Source: Peronospora farinosa
Taxonomy: Eukaryota; Oomycota; Peronosporomycetes; Peronosporales; Peronosporaceae
DNA length: 64,000 nt
NCBI GenBank assembly: GCA_947646735.1
Contig: CANTFK010000983.1
Coordinates: 186,001-250,000, forward strand
Reading direction: 5' to 3'
The first letter of the stretch is position 1. The number at the start of each line of letters is the position of its first letter. Shown piece after piece: positions 21,600 through 33,800 of the stretch. Made by a program: the position numbers and the translations under genes. The notes beneath the pieces are model-generated. The model made no database searches, was not told where the DNA came from, and saw only the letters and a list, made by a program, of their open reading frames with translations.

Positions 21600-23270
21600 C
21601 TCGCCACATTCGAGCCCGACTTTCTGTGTAAAGAAAGCCACCGGCGGTTGGCGCATTGTGCACGCCTTCAACAAGCTGAATGACGCCACGATCCCGCCTC
21701 AAACGCCTATCCCTCGAAAAGACATGGTATTAAATACCATGTCCGGGAGCGAGAGCTACAGCGCCATATATCTGACAGACGGTTTATATTAGATCCTCAT
21801 GAGGGACAGTGACATTCCGTTCAATGCGGTCAGCATTCCAAGCGGGATGCTTTGGGAGTGGCTAGTCATGCCACAAGGTCTTAAGAACGCTCCGGCTACG
21901 TTCAATCGGATGGTGACACAAGTACTTCGTCCACTTCGCGACTTTGCACCGAGCTACTTTGACGACATTTTTGTTCACAGCCGCGCTGAGCAAAAGCTCA
22001 GCGCCACGGAGGTACACCTTCGACACTTGAAGCAGGTGTTTTAAATTATGCGCGAGAATAAATTGTATGCGAATTTAAAGAAATGTGTCTTCTGCACTCC
22101 CGAGATTCCAGTACTCGGTTGCTACGTCAGCAAGGAAGATTTCCACGCTGATCATGAGAAGATCTCATCGATCTGTTCCCGGCCAGCGATCAGGAACCAA
22201 ACGGAATTACGTCAATGGCTCGGTATGGCGAATTACTTGCATAAGTATACGAAGTACTATGCTGAGCTAATTCAGCCATTATCGACTTTGCTCAAGAAAG
22301 ACGCAGTATGGTTATGGACGGCAGAACATCAATCTGCCTTCGACTCCGTAAAGAAGTGCTTGTCCGAGGCACCGGTGCTGATGTTACCTGATGACTCTAA
22401 GCCATTCCACGTCGTATGTGACGCGAGCAATTTTTCTATAGGATGTGCCCTCATGCAATTTGATGACGAGGGTCGAGAGCGCGTCGTAAGTTTTTCAATC
22501 ACGACAGATGAAACCTGCCGAGAAAATCATCCGGTACACGACAAGGAACTTTTGGCTATGCGTTACGCCCTAATCAAGTTTAGAGCATATTTGCTCGGCG
22601 AAAAGATGTTTTCTATCTACACAGATCACGCATCATTGCGTACCGCCATTAAGAGTCCTCACTTGTCTCAGCGTATGGCACGGTGGTTGTCATTTTTCGC
22701 CGAGTATAATTTTGTGGTACATTACAAGCCTGGCAAGAATAACTTTCTCGCTGACGCGCTTTCTCGTCGTCCTGATTACGATTCTCGGCGCGACATGGGT
22801 CATCAAACGGAGAATGTTGATGACGACGAAGATATCTGTGCGTGTTGTAGTGAACTGGGACTTAACGCGATGATTTCGACACCCGTGCTGTCGATCCGAA
22901 ATCAGATCGCTGAATCCTACGCGAATGATTCCTTCTATGCAGGAATCATCAACTATCTCAGGGACCCGAGCGAAAAATACTCGCGAAGTTGACGAAACCG
23001 ACACGCGACAACATCAAGCGTTACGCGCTTGACGGTCCGCTGCTGACGTACACGATGGACGTCTTTGATTCCCCGCGTGTCGTCATACCTGCTGATGACG
23101 ACCTTCGAGCCCGATTGGTTCATGAATTTTACGACAGCCCAGCTGGCGGATACCTGGGTCGCGAAAAGACGTTTGCGGCTATTTCTCGCATATTTTTTTC
23201 TGGCCGCGAATGTATAAGTACATCCAGAAATGGGTGCACTCCTGTGAAACCTGTCAGCGTGTGAAGCTTG
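21600..23270 (+). pseudogene. gypsy-2 RT, RNase H and integrase start, copy 1
   Basis: RT begins with KATGGWRIVHAFNKLND (about 21640). TAG interrupts it near 21789; then VMPQGLKNAPATFNRM and the catalytic YFDD (near 21960) follow. TAA breaks the frame at 22042. 22048-22992 is open for 314 codons and holds the RT thumb and RNase H (VVCDASNFSIG, HDKELLAMRYALIKF, YTDHASL) and ends in LADALSRRPD. Integrase starts with the zinc-binding part (HEFYDSPAGGYLGREKT, then CETCQRV in another frame). Not active. Confidence 0.85.
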
Positions 23271-23288
23271 CGCCGTCTTCACAAGCCC

Positions 23289-23701
23289 CGCGTGAGCGCT
23301 GGAACCACAAAAAATGCCAAAGGAAACTGTAAAATGGCATAGTATACCAGCTGCATATCCGCCGTGTCGTTTCAATATAATTTGTAAAAGGTTCTCAACC
23401 TTTTACAAATTATATTGAAACGACACGAAAAGGTTCTCAAACCTTTTACAAATTATATTGAAACGACACGGCGGATATGCAGCTGTTGAACTGCATGATA
23501 TCGTGGCCATGCTACTCACATGTCTTTGCTTTATTGTACATTAGAGCCATCTCATTCAACTTGTATTAATGTGGGTAATGATACACACACATTGGACTCA
23601 CAATCCTCTCGTTCTTCTTGACACTTGTAGCCCGCCAAAAAATATTCCCTGGCAGAGTCTAGCATCCAAACTTCAACTTGTCTTTTCCCAAAATATAGTC
23701 T
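23289..23701. repeat. junction repeat with palindrome, copy 1
   Basis: A dispersed repeat that also occurs at 38273-38685 and, reversed, at 52495-52826. It starts CGCGTGAGCGCTGGAACC and ends AAAATATAGTCT. The copy at 52495-52826 lacks the inverted duplication seen here. It contains TGTAAAATGGCATAG and hairpins of the form TGTAAAAGG...CCTTTTACA, like the termini of the local gypsy LTRs, so it may be a solo LTR or LTR fragment. Confidence 0.6.
23348..23485. repeat. nested palindrome at unit junction 1
   Basis: The inner arms, 23364-23393 and 23397-23426, are perfect 30-bp inverted repeats with a 3-base loop. The left arm extended to 23348 also pairs with an outer copy ending at 23485, which gives about 46-bp arms. 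So the arm sequence occurs three times, once forward and twice reversed. Confidence 0.9.
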
Positions 23702-23761
23702 GAATGGGGCTGGAGGCGATGCTTCGGCTCTTGGCATCGTGCCACCACCAGCGCGCACCCA

Positions 23762-25364
23762 CAAATACATTACGTGGAGTACAAATTGCAAGCCCCAGCG
23801 CATGGTTTACGGACAAGATACGTCGCGAAAACCAGTTCAGCATGCTTTTTTGCCTAATACACGAAGGTAATGCGCGATAAGCACCATACAGTCACGTGAT
23901 GATTGTAGGTCTCCCGAACTCTGTGGTTCATCCACTTTTCGGTCTAATTCGCTCTTTTCAAACAGGGCAGCAGCTGACGCTCTAGTAGCTTAAGCGCCTT
24001 ACGATGCAACTTTTCAACAGAGCAAAATGCCAGCAGCGCCTTGAACCGTCGAAGGAGAAAAACCTCAGCCTCATTAATTTTGCCCAGCTACGACCTCAAG
24101 CAGCGCACACTTGGCACGATCTTCATACTTTTCCTTTTCTAGCACACTTGACCAGCAAGATAATATCAATTAGCTCGAGTGCATTCTCGTCACTAGGTTC
24201 AGGGCTGCGGCTTGTACGTATCCAATAGCCTATGATTCCTCTTCGTGATGTAAAGAAGCGTGTCGTTCACGGCGCAAAATCTTATGATAGCTAACAAACT
24301 CTCCATTAAACCATCACCTTATAAATCTTCTCTCTTATTATTGCTGCTGTTGTCCTTGCGTTAAGCGCTAGTCTTGCGAGGATGAAGGTTCCGTGGGAAA
24401 AGCAGCAGTACCTCCATGACATCGATATCGTAGTAATTTATTGCTTCCTGTCGGCGTGCCGATCGAAACAGCTTGAAACCATAATCCGCCACCAACGTCG
24501 ATCAGTGTTGACTGTCCTCCGAGTAAAATTTACTGAGCGCGACGGCATCTTCCAACCGGCGATTTCGCGAAGACACAGCAACTTGCTGTGCAATCAGAAG
24601 CATTTAATGCATTTGAACCGCGAAGGGTGGAGACAACAAAGTCGCAGTTCGTAAATATACACATCACACGGAGCCACATTGTACTTAACGATTCTCTCCA
24701 CCTTCACAGTTATTGACGAGTCGATAGATCACGTGCTTTATCTGCACTTACATCATCCAATCTATTTGTATCATGATCAAAAACTGCATAGACATTTTCT
24801 TCTTTATCCACCATCGAAACATTTTCATCAATGGATAAAGTCGCTCACGAAGCTTGCCACATAGCAACAATTCCATCACAAGTTGTTGTCGTCGTCGAAC
24901 CGATGCGGGCTAGGCAGTGATACTGCATCTCAGACAGCAATTACTCCTTCTAGAACACCATTGTCTTTATCTTTCACATCCTTAGATACATGAAACACTT
25001 TGTCATTGTTCAAATTAAGAACAATCCAGTCTTTTTTCCTGAATAATCACATAATTTTCACTCAGCAGCAGTAACTGCTGCACATGCAATAGCACCGTCT
25101 GTAGTTCATGTTGAGCTCCAAGTCCCGGAGTCCGATTGACAGTCCAACACAGTCTTTCATATAGTGGATTTCATTAGAGCATAAAGTGTGTTTGCCTCGT
25201 CATAAACCGTAAAGAGAATAGCGTCCTTTCACTCCTATGTAACCACAGCATGCGTGTTACTAAAAAGTAGAGCTATATGTCGATTATCGTAGCAACTACG
25301 CTTCAGATATCCAGAAAATCGCAGCAAATGTGAAATAACTGCTTCTAATCCACTTGCCAGTGCA
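23762..25364 (-). pseudogene. decayed VPS39/Vam6-like gene, copy 2
   Basis: Duplicate of the decayed copy at 8750-10350, with the same frame breaks and the same readable blocks. Since the lesions are shared, decay came before duplication. Confidence 0.5.
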
Positions 25365-25748
25365 CGCAGCCCGTGCGTCCATCGATTACGAAACTACGAG
25401 TGTACTGTCCAAGCAACCAATGAACAGCATTGGGGATGAAGCACGTGTGCTGTAGAGAAGACGAATAGTTTGCTGTGGACGCTTTAGAGCCACGTCAGCG
25501 TCTGCTTAGACACCGGCAGCGTACGCTGCGAGGACGGAACTCCTCTTCTATTTCTTATATAAATTTAAAGAAACACAGAGATACTTGGTAAGAATCTTAT
25601 ATGAAAAGCTATCATTATTTTGGCTAAATTCTAATTCGAAATGGGAATTATAAGATGCTTTACAGCCAATCAGAAAGGAAAGATCACCTTCTATCTTTCC
25701 CACAGTATAGTCGTATATAAAAGGCATAATCATTTGAAACTCGTCTCT

Positions 25749-25760
25749 TTCATTCAAAAT
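25749..25760 (+). promoter_or_regulatory. initiator-like motif upstream of CRN2
   Basis: TTCATTCAAAAT lies 17 bp before the CRN2 ATG, matching the oomycete initiator plus A/T-rich flank arrangement. A TATATAAAAGG box lies about 30 bp further up. The surrounding promoter is clearly different from that of CRN1 and CRN3, so expression may differ. Confidence 0.45.
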
Positions 25761-25777
25761 TCTACTGGCTCAAAAGA

Positions 25778-27631
25778 ATGGTAAAGCTGTTCTGCGTCAT
25801 CGTTGGTGTGAGGGGGAGTGCGTTTCCTGTAAACATTGATGTGAATCAGAGTGTTGGGGACTTAAAAGACGCAATTAAGGCGAAGAATGAAGACCTTCAA
25901 GGCCCTGCGCGTAACCTACAACTCTTCCTGGCAAAGATAACGGACGGCGTTTGGCTGAAAGACGACGACCCTGCGGCTCTGGAGTTGAAAACAGGAAAAA
26001 AGCATAAAGACATCCAGAAGATGATTGATGCAGATCAAGCGATTGCTACGAGAACCTTAAAGCGTTGGCTATTTGACGATAACAAGATGTTGCAGCCATC
26101 GGCAGAGCAAATCCACGTGCTGGTTGAAGCTTCAGAGAAGCTCAAATGGGAGTCAAGTCCGGTGGGACCTCATATTTACGACTCAGAGTCACAGTATTTC
26201 TGGTTGGAGAAGGAGGATACGGCTGCTACAGGACTTCTTCCCAAACGACTGATGCTGTACTGCAGACCCAACTTTCATAAGCAGGTTGAGTTCTTACGTG
26301 AAAGGGTGCTAAAAGATGGTCATCTAGGCTGGGTTCTCGGTCCTCCAGGAACTGGAAAGTCAGCGACTGCTATGGCTTTTGCTTTAACAGTCGACAGAAG
26401 TGAATGGGAGGTGATATGGATTCACGTTGCGATGGAAGATGACTGGCAGTGTGTACGTCTGCTTGGTGACGAGCGAACGTCTCGAATTATTACTGATGTT
26501 ACCGAATTGAAAGAGGTGCTTAACGATAATGACGACTTCAAGCATCGTATAGTGCTAATTGATGGATGGACTGCAGCAGATGACTTTAAGAAGCTGTCAA
26601 AAGTGTGTAAGACGTGGTTTTCAAAGGAAGACGTTATCATGAAGCGCCGGCTCGCGTTTATTTGCTCCATTGCCTCTCGTAGGAAGGTTAAAGACGACCG
26701 CGATGTCATTGATCGTGCAATGGAGTGCCCGGTGTTCTCTTGGACACTGGACGAGTACATTGATGCGATAAAGGATGATACATTTTTTCGCAACGTGGAG
26801 CCATACTTGGGTGACCCCCTGAGTAATCGTTCAGCTATGGTAGAGGCCAAGTATTATTACGCCGGTGGATCCTGTCGCTATATGTTTTGCTATAACTCGA
26901 CGGATGTGATGATAAAGTTGCATGATGCTGCGGATGCATTGAATAATGCTGAGAATACCGCTACCATTGGTATGTATTCACCATTATGCGTCAATCGCTT
27001 GTTTGCGATGTTCAGGGTATCTGATGTGAAAAAAGTGACACCTATGATCAGTCGCTATGCCGCTATGGTGATCGCCGAAAAGTGCGGTCCGAATACGATC
27101 CGAAATTTTATGTCAACTATCCGACAAAGCTCAAACCCGGCATTGAATGGATGGATGGTGGAGGTGACTTTCTTCTCGTGTATTCAGCATGTCGGTCTCG
27201 ATATACTTGATGCGACCGGGAATATAATTGAAACGTGGAGTCAATCTTTAGTAGTGGAGTCGGATGAAATACCTCAACTTCCTGATGGCCCTGTATGGAT
27301 TAAGCCATCTAAATGGAACCAAGGTGGATACGACGCGATCATGGTGAGTAAGAAGACTGCCTTTGTCCGGATGGTGCAAGTTACTAGTGCCGACAAGCAC
27401 TCATTTCACATTGGCTCCTTCCATTCGTGGTTAAAAAAGCTACAGCAGTCTAACCAGAGTTTTGAGATCAAGACGTTGGAGATAACCTTTGTTGTCACGA
27501 GAGAAAAGCTGAAAAGTTTTGAGTTGACGGACGTAACTGGTCAAGGACTGCTGGAGGCGTTTCATTGGCGTAAGAACACAGAGGTTAATCGAGCAAGAAT
27601 AGTCGGGATTCAAGGGCTGTACAATCTCTGA
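25778..27631 (+). CDS. Crinkler (CRN) effector, copy 2, with exchanged N-terminus
   Basis: 617 residues, with the same domains as CRN1: LQLFLAK at 47-53, HVLV at 113-116, Walker A 188-195, Walker B 258-264, REase-like C-terminus. From about residue 37 the protein is almost identical to CRN1 (one visible change, Val to Glu just after HVLV). The first ~36 residues differ strongly (it begins [16 protein letters not shown], closer to the typical CRN start). The upstream 230 bp differ as well. So this copy has a distinct secretion header and promoter on the same effector body. It is intact and is the most canonical candidate for a functional effector here. Confidence 0.92.
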   Translation: MVKLFCVIVGVRGSAFPVNIDVNQSVGDLKDAIKAKNEDLQGPARNLQLFLAKITDGVWLKDDDPAALELKTGKKHKDIQKMIDADQAIATRTLKRWLFDDNKMLQPSAEQIHVLVEASEKLKWESSPVGPHIYDSESQYFWLEKEDTAATGLLPKRLMLYCRPNFHKQVEFLRERVLKDGHLGWVLGPPGTGKSATAMAFALTVDRSEWEVIWIHVAMEDDWQCVRLLGDERTSRIITDVTELKEVLNDNDDFKHRIVLIDGWTAADDFKKLSKVCKTWFSKEDVIMKRRLAFICSIASRRKVKDDRDVIDRAMECPVFSWTLDEYIDAIKDDTFFRNVEPYLGDPLSNRSAMVEAKYYYAGGSCRYMFCYNSTDVMIKLHDAADALNNAENTATIGMYSPLCVNRLFAMFRVSDVKKVTPMISRYAAMVIAEKCGPNTIRNFMSTIRQSSNPALNGWMVEVTFFSCIQHVGLDILDATGNIIETWSQSLVVESDEIPQLPDGPVWIKPSKWNQGGYDAIMVSKKTAFVRMVQVTSADKHSFHIGSFHSWLKKLQQSNQSFEIKTLEITFVVTREKLKSFELTDVTGQGLLEAFHWRKNTEVNRARIVGIQGLYNL

Positions 27632-27831
27632 CTGTAGTACAGGTTGTTGACTCTCACAGTGCCGGCTATGTTTCTTATGAAGGCGCCTACCGTCTCGGGA
27701 ATATGTGCGGCAAAAGAACAGATGAACACGGACGCGGTAGTCGAAATTCAGAGCAGCAGTTAATTAATGTTAAGTCTAGTAAACTTAAATGATCTTTGAC
27801 CACCTGAACATCATAGCATTCGTAAGCTAGC

Positions 27832-28297
27832 GTCAGGTTGGGCATGTCTCGATGACATACTTACCATCTTGTACTCGTCCGTCCGACTGCCAAGGAGCAA
27901 CACAGCTGGCGAGTTCATCCACAGCTCTTCGATCGTCTTCATCTGGAGAACGATCTTCTTGAACTGGTCCACATGTGTGGCAAATTTTGTGCCCGGGTTG
28001 CACCTTGATGTTGTTCCACTTCATTGTGATGAGGAGCTGTTTTTTATCGTCTTTATGCTCTTCGAGCAGTAGCCACGCCTCAGCGGCAGTCACGGGCGCT
28101 GACTTGGTACGTGAGACTCCTGTCTGCTTACAGATCGTAGATCTTCCGGAGCATCGTTCATTTTATTGAGCTCGGAATGGATGAATCTGCGGCAACAGAC
28201 CCTTCCGAGAAATTTTACTCGCATGTTGAGCTTAAAGTGGAAGTGGCTATCGTCTGTGAGCTTGTCAATTCTGTCGGTGTGGCTTAAGCTCATACCT
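27832..28297 (-). pseudogene. Ty1/copia gag relic, copy 2
   Basis: Same relic as at 12826-13290. Here the N-terminal block stays open slightly longer (86 codons, 27833-28093, starting at TAAEAWLLLEEH) because copy 2 has one extra T in the T-run near 28040. Confidence 0.65.
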
Positions 28298-28806
28298 CAT
28301 TGGGATTGTGAATCGTGCAGAAAAAATGTGAGTAGGAAGAAAATAGATTCGAAAGCGCAGTCCTTTCGCTTTCGAATCAATTTTAGTAGCAAATACTGTT
28401 CGCACAGTATCTGCTACGTCTACTTCATATCCACCTTGTCGTTCGTTTATGAGAATCTTATTACTTACACCTATAAAACAAGTAAGAGCGAGCTAAATTA
28501 CTATTGCGTTACGAGTTCCAAGAACACGCAACTGGTTAAAGTGCACACTGACTGTATATTTCAATATCCAAGAGCAAAATGGACGATTGCAACACTGCTA
28601 GATATTATAATGTATAGCTTGCATTAGCTTCTTGGTTGCAATGCTCGACTGTGTCATGAAGTGGTCTGGCCGTGTTGTCGGCAAGTGTATGATGATCAGC
28701 AATCGTTGATTATCAATATTTGCTCACTGACTGAATGCAACACGCTTGTTCCATTTACAAGGCGCTTCAAGATTTACACTTGAATTACTTCCAAGCTGGC
28801 ACATGT

Positions 28807-29622
28807 TTCTTCAAGCTTGTCCTGTAGCATGCGTCATGGCTTGACTTTCTTCTATCATGAACTCAAAAGATGATCCAGCGATGCTACTCCTCTGTCGAAA
28901 GAGCGATTCATTGCGAGCTCAAAGTGTGCGAGCTTGATGCTAGTTTGCCGTGATGCACGGCCATCAACGCAGCCTCATTGACGAAGCTTGCCAATTAAGA
29001 TCCTGAGTGCTGACCAAGATGACCGCATTTCTTCGCGATAACAGACAGGTCTACTATGCTGTCAAGACGCACGTTGCGACAATGCACCTCTAGGACTGCC
29101 TCAAGACCCTTGGTGTCAGGCAGTCCGACATACGCAATTCTGGATCAAGCACCTCAGGTCGATTCGTAGCAGCAGTCACGATAATTCCGTTGGCATTTCC
29201 TTCGAATCCATCCATCTCCGTCAATTACTGATTCAGTGTCTGCTCACGTTCATCGTTCGAATGAAGTCACCACGGGCTTTAGCCAGCGCATCGATTTCGT
29301 CGATAAAGATGATGCACTGCGAATACTACGAGGCCTGAGCAAAGAAGTTTTGCACTCGAGCAGCTCCTCTTCCCACAAGCATCTCTACAATATTCGAGGC
29401 TGAGCAAGACAAGAAAGCCACACCCGCTTTAGAAGCTACAGCTCTGGCCAACAGTGTATTAACCGTCTCTGACGGCCACGTCTCTATCGGGCCACATAAC
29501 AGCACACTCTTTAGCACTTTAGCTCATATACCTTAAGATCGTGCCAAACTTCTTAAAGATCGATAATATCTTCCAGTTCTTTCCTGGCTCCATCAAAATC
29601 CTGCCACATTGTCACTCGAAAG
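28807..29622 (-). pseudogene. decayed FtsH-type AAA protease gene, copy 2
   Basis: Same readable blocks and lesions as at 13800-14615, including the damaged Walker A, with only a few base changes. Confidence 0.8.
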
Positions 29623-31730
29623 GTATTATATAGTTGATGATTTTACATAAAATTTTGATAAAGAAATTTCTTTTTTAATTTTCTTCTTTTAAATTATTTA
29701 TGTTTTTTGAAATAAGGAATTTATTTACACAGTCTCAAATAAGCCCCAAGCACAACATGGCACCAATGTCAACGCTAATGGCACCAATCTGCTAGTAACC
29801 GATGGCGTTACAGAACTAAAATCTACTCCAGAACGAGCAAGTGACACTTACATATACAATAGGTCTTTTTTGTCTGAGGTAGCAAGAGTATCCTACATAT
29901 ACAAAATACATTTTTAGATTGTCATATAACATACACAGATGATATGGTCCACATCTCGACTTAATACGACTGCATTTAATGTCTCTTCATACGTATACGT
30001 CTCAATGCCAGTTTTGGCCTGACGGATGCAGTGATTGTCCACCAACAGCACTTTTCTGACCCGATGCTTGCTTACATCGCTTAAAAAATGCTGAATAGTA
30101 TTCAGGACGGCTTAGCCGTCATTCCAGCTGCTATTTGTAACGAGATTTTTTATACGGCGGTTGGAACATCATACCGAAAGTACGTCACGGTGAAATTTCT
30201 ATATTGCATATTATATATATTTACAATACCGATCCTTTTTGTAAGGGGTATTAGATGAGTAATATTGTAAGGTATTAGTAATACTTTATACTATCGGTGT
30301 CAGTTTCATAACTAATACAGTAGTACTAAGTATAACATAGACTGATGATCGGATGATTCCAAAGACGATGGCATACTATAGTACTTTGATAGTAGTAATG
30401 ACTAGTGTAGAGTACTTAGAGTAGGACTATTCTTTATGCATTAATACAATCAGTTCTCATTATAAGTTTATGATCGCAAGTCTCTTTGACTTGTTCTCTT
30501 GTGCACTTCGTGCTTTGGTTCCTTAAACCTTAAAGCTCCTACCATGTTTTTGCACTCTGTGCCTTGGTTCTCTGAGCCTTAAGATATTGCTTGTAGACTA
30601 TAAGTACCTCCTAGTTGCGTAGAACGGGTAGACTTCGTAGTCGTTGATTAGATCCTTAGAACAAAGTGGCTTTTAGCCGTCAACTTCAATGAGTTCTAGA
30701 AAACTAAGAGGCTTTCGTGGTGAAGTGCTTTACTAAATTGTGAAGAATCCAGGGGCCAGTCGGATTGAAGGGACAAGGGGCCGTGGACTAGGGAGAAGGG
30801 ACCACGTCCCTAACCGGTCGACCCGGTCCCTCGTTTGTAGACCTGGGTCCCTCATTGGTCGACTCGGTCTCTCGTTGATAGACCTGGATCCCTCGTTGGT
30901 CGACCCGGTCCCTTGCTGGTAGACCTGGGTCCCTCATTGGCCGACCTGGATCCCTCGTCAGTCGACCTCGGCCCCTCGGGCTTCAGCCACTCCTGACCAG
31001 TTAACACAAGAATCAGACCAGTCGACGCAAGGAATCAGAGCTTCAGGTAAGGATAGAGTAAAGGAGTTAAAAGGGTAGGACTATATTAAATACTACTCAA
31101 TTTGCGATCTACGTGGCACGACTCCGTCACCCAAGAAGAACTTGCTCTAAGTTACTCACTGTTCCGGGAAGGGATATATTTTGGACCCCCGTCGAAGACA
31201 GTTGTGTAGCGAAGTTCAAGTGCGAATAGAGCTCCAGGATATATTTGGCCTGTGAGCTCGTTCGAGTAGCAAAACCCTCCAAGAACCGCTATCGGAAGCG
31301 GCCTCCCTTACCTCACGGTCCGGGAGCAAAGTAAAGGTCAGGTGGTTGATACCCCTGAAACAAGAAGGAAAAGGCCAGGGATAAACTCCCTGAAGAATTT
31401 GGCTTTAAGTCCAATCTCGATAAGGTCGATCGAGTGGCCACCTACCGGCCCACCGAGTGAAGCATATACACTCGAGGCCTCCCAGGTCTATCTCCCTCAA
31501 GGCAGACGTCCATATCCTCACCAAGTCCTCCGGAGAGTGTAACCCGCCAGCCGACGGGTACACAAGGTGAGAGAAGGTTCATACGCGGCATCGGGGCACC
31601 CCCTCCGACAGTCGGCAGTCCGGCACAGTGAGTGGTTTGGGGTCTCATCATACAATTTTGAGAACCCACTCCACCACACTTTCAGCCTAAAAGTCTTCCT
31701 CTGACTAAAGAGCTGTGTATCTTCGCTACA
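29623..31730. other. AT-rich spacer and probable gypsy-1 LTR region, copy 2
   Basis: Equivalent of 14616-16745. It has a single full 21-bp ATGGCACCAATGTCAACGCTA unit (near 29757) in place of two. The GACCTGGGTCCCTCATT minisatellite is at about 30805-30975. No gene seen. Confidence 0.5.
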
Positions 31731-33493
31731 CTTGGTAGCACTTATAGTCAATCCTACACATGAGTCTCTAAGACTGACCCTCTGTGAGGATGTAAAATCA
31801 AAGTCACCTCTCTGAGGCGCAACGAATCGCAATAGATAAATTATCTGCAATTGTTGGGCCCGACCAAATCGAGGCCATTTTGGCCCTGGGTCCGGAAGTC
31901 CTCAATGTTCGCCTTGAGGCTTTCCTGCGCTATGAGGCAACACTACTCGGGCAGGTCCACGACCAGGCAGCGTCAGCTGCTCCAACGCAATACATCCCGG
32001 TACCTGTGCCCGATGCAGAGCCAAAGGCTCGACCACTCGTTTTAAACGTTAAAACCTTGGAGGGGAAGTAGGGAGAGAATCCTCTTCTCTGGATCCGAAA
32101 GGTTGAAATGGCAATGAATGCCGCCATGCTCGGGTCGTAGAATCAACGAGCTGTCTTGGTCACGTCTAAGCTTGGTGGAAGAGCTAGAGAGTGGGCTCTA
32201 ATGAGCGATGTTTCTGTAAATACCGCATTTCCCACGTGGGAGATGCTTAAAAAAGAATTTACTTGCGTGTTCGCACCGCCTAACCAAGATTATCGTATAC
32301 GCTCACGCTACTTAGCTACCCGACAGGATAAGAAATAATTATCGGACTATGTACAAGAGTTGAGGACTCTTATTGCTGCTATGCAACAGGACTCTCTGGC
32401 AAAGGGAGTTCGCGTATCCAATTTCATGAAAGACTTTTGTACTGTGGTTGCCACAACAGAAGAATTTAGTGTACAGCCTTTGACGTTCGAAGAGGCAGTT
32501 AGCATAGCGTTTAAAGATGAGTTTAATTGTTATTCTGCTCGCTGTGGTCTACCATTGTACAATTTAAATGCCTTTTCTAGGGCCAAACCTTCGGACCTCA
32601 GCCATTCTGAAGAAGCTGAGCTTCAAGATGCAGAGCAGCAAGGTAACATCCGTAGATGTTACATGTGCGGAAGCACTAGACATATCCTCCCTAGCTGTCC
32701 GTTGCGAAACCAACGTCAGAATCGGCAGAGCCGTAACCCTGATTTTAGCCAAAAGGCGAGCACGGCAGAGGAAAACGTCAACTCCCAGTAGACGCGGGGC
32801 GCCCTACTGGGAAAGAACTACGTTCCGTTGACCTTTAAGAGGTAGAGGTAAACAGGGCTTATCCCCAGGTGGCTCCGTGGTAGATTCCATGAAGCATGAA
32901 TACAAGACAGGCTTGTTGGTTGTGTCGACAGCCATTAAAGGTTTTTAAACGCCATGGTCAATTTTGATTGACTCAGGAGCGTCGGATAATTATGTCCGAC
33001 ATCGTTTCCTTGAAGATAGTCAGCTTTATGCTGAGGCGCTAGAAGCGCAAGAGAGCGACTTTATAGACGTTCGTCTCGCGACGGGTGTACGTGTCACCGT
33101 TCCTAAAGTTCCGTTGAACTTTAGTGTGAAGTTCTTAGACTTCAATAGCGGTGAACGCTGTCTTGTTCTAGATTTGAACTCGAGATATGATCACATTCTC
33201 GTTATGGCCTGGCTGGAACGCCACAAACCATCATTATTGTAGATACAAAACCTTAGGCGCCACGCGCAATGTTCCTAGCAAAGCTATAAAGAGTCATGAA
33301 CACACCTTTTCTAGGATACAGAAGCGCTATTGGCGAGACTGAGACAGCTAGTGGGCTGGACATTGGAGTGTCTGAGCTTTCAAACTCTAACGTCAACAAT
33401 AGTGTCGAGCATAGCTCAGTGACACCTAGTAGAACGGCTCGTACACCGTTGATTGTTACGCATAGTGGTATTGAGTCACTGGATGTCGATAAT
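31731..33493 (+). mobile_element. gypsy-1, truncated, copy 2
   Basis: Same truncated element as at 16746-18508: gag (31851-32791 with in-frame stops, zinc knuckle near 32660-32700) and retropepsin (32964-33242), then interrupted by the gypsy-2 LTR. A few base changes around 32155 open a 60-codon stretch of gag that starts later in copy 1. Confidence 0.8.
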
Positions 33494-33800
33494 TGTAATG
33501 GGGCAACCCATTACATGAGTAGTTATAGGAATAATACATAATTACATAAGTAGGCATAGAACAGTATCCGATTAGAGGATACTGCGCGTCATTTTTATTA
33601 TTGGGGTGCCAGACCCAATAATTAGCCAATAATAAATTGACTTCCATATTGAGTGGTTCCCATGAGCCAGGGAACATATTCGCACTTACTGCAAATTAAA
33701 ACAAAACAAAAATAGAACAGAGTTATATTACGAGTTAATTAAGAGCGCTTCCTAAACGCCCTTTTAGTGTAAGACGGTAACGGGTCTTTAGCCCGTTACA
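33494..33800 (+). repeat. 5' LTR of gypsy-2, copy 2
   Basis: Same 307-bp LTR as at 18509-18815, with terminal hairpins and the following TGGTAGCACTT. Confidence 0.7.

Larger units (their letters stand above)
18509..23288 (+). mobile_element. gypsy-2, 3'-truncated Ty3/gypsy element, copy 1
   Basis: Order: LTR, gag, CCHC remnant, retropepsin, repetitive spacer, RT, RNase H, integrase zinc finger, then an abrupt end at 23288 inside integrase. The catalytic core of integrase and the 3' LTR are missing. The break is the start of the junction repeat, in copy 2 at the same place, so truncation preceded the tandem duplication. Confidence 0.85.
8704..23715. repeat. tandem amplified unit, copy 1 (15.0 kb)
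   Basis: First of three head-to-tail copies. The left border is where similarity to copies 2 and 3 starts, at the string GCGATGCTTCGG (8704, 23716, 38700), giving periods of 15,012 and 14,984 bp. Order: VPS39-like pseudogene (-), CRN (+), copia gag relic (-), FtsH-like pseudogene (-), AT-rich spacer, gypsy-1 (+), gypsy-2 (+), junction repeat with palindrome. Copies 1 and 2 are nearly identical over most of the unit. The main differences are the CRN 5' region, one 21-bp repeat unit and scattered point changes. Confidence 0.95.
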
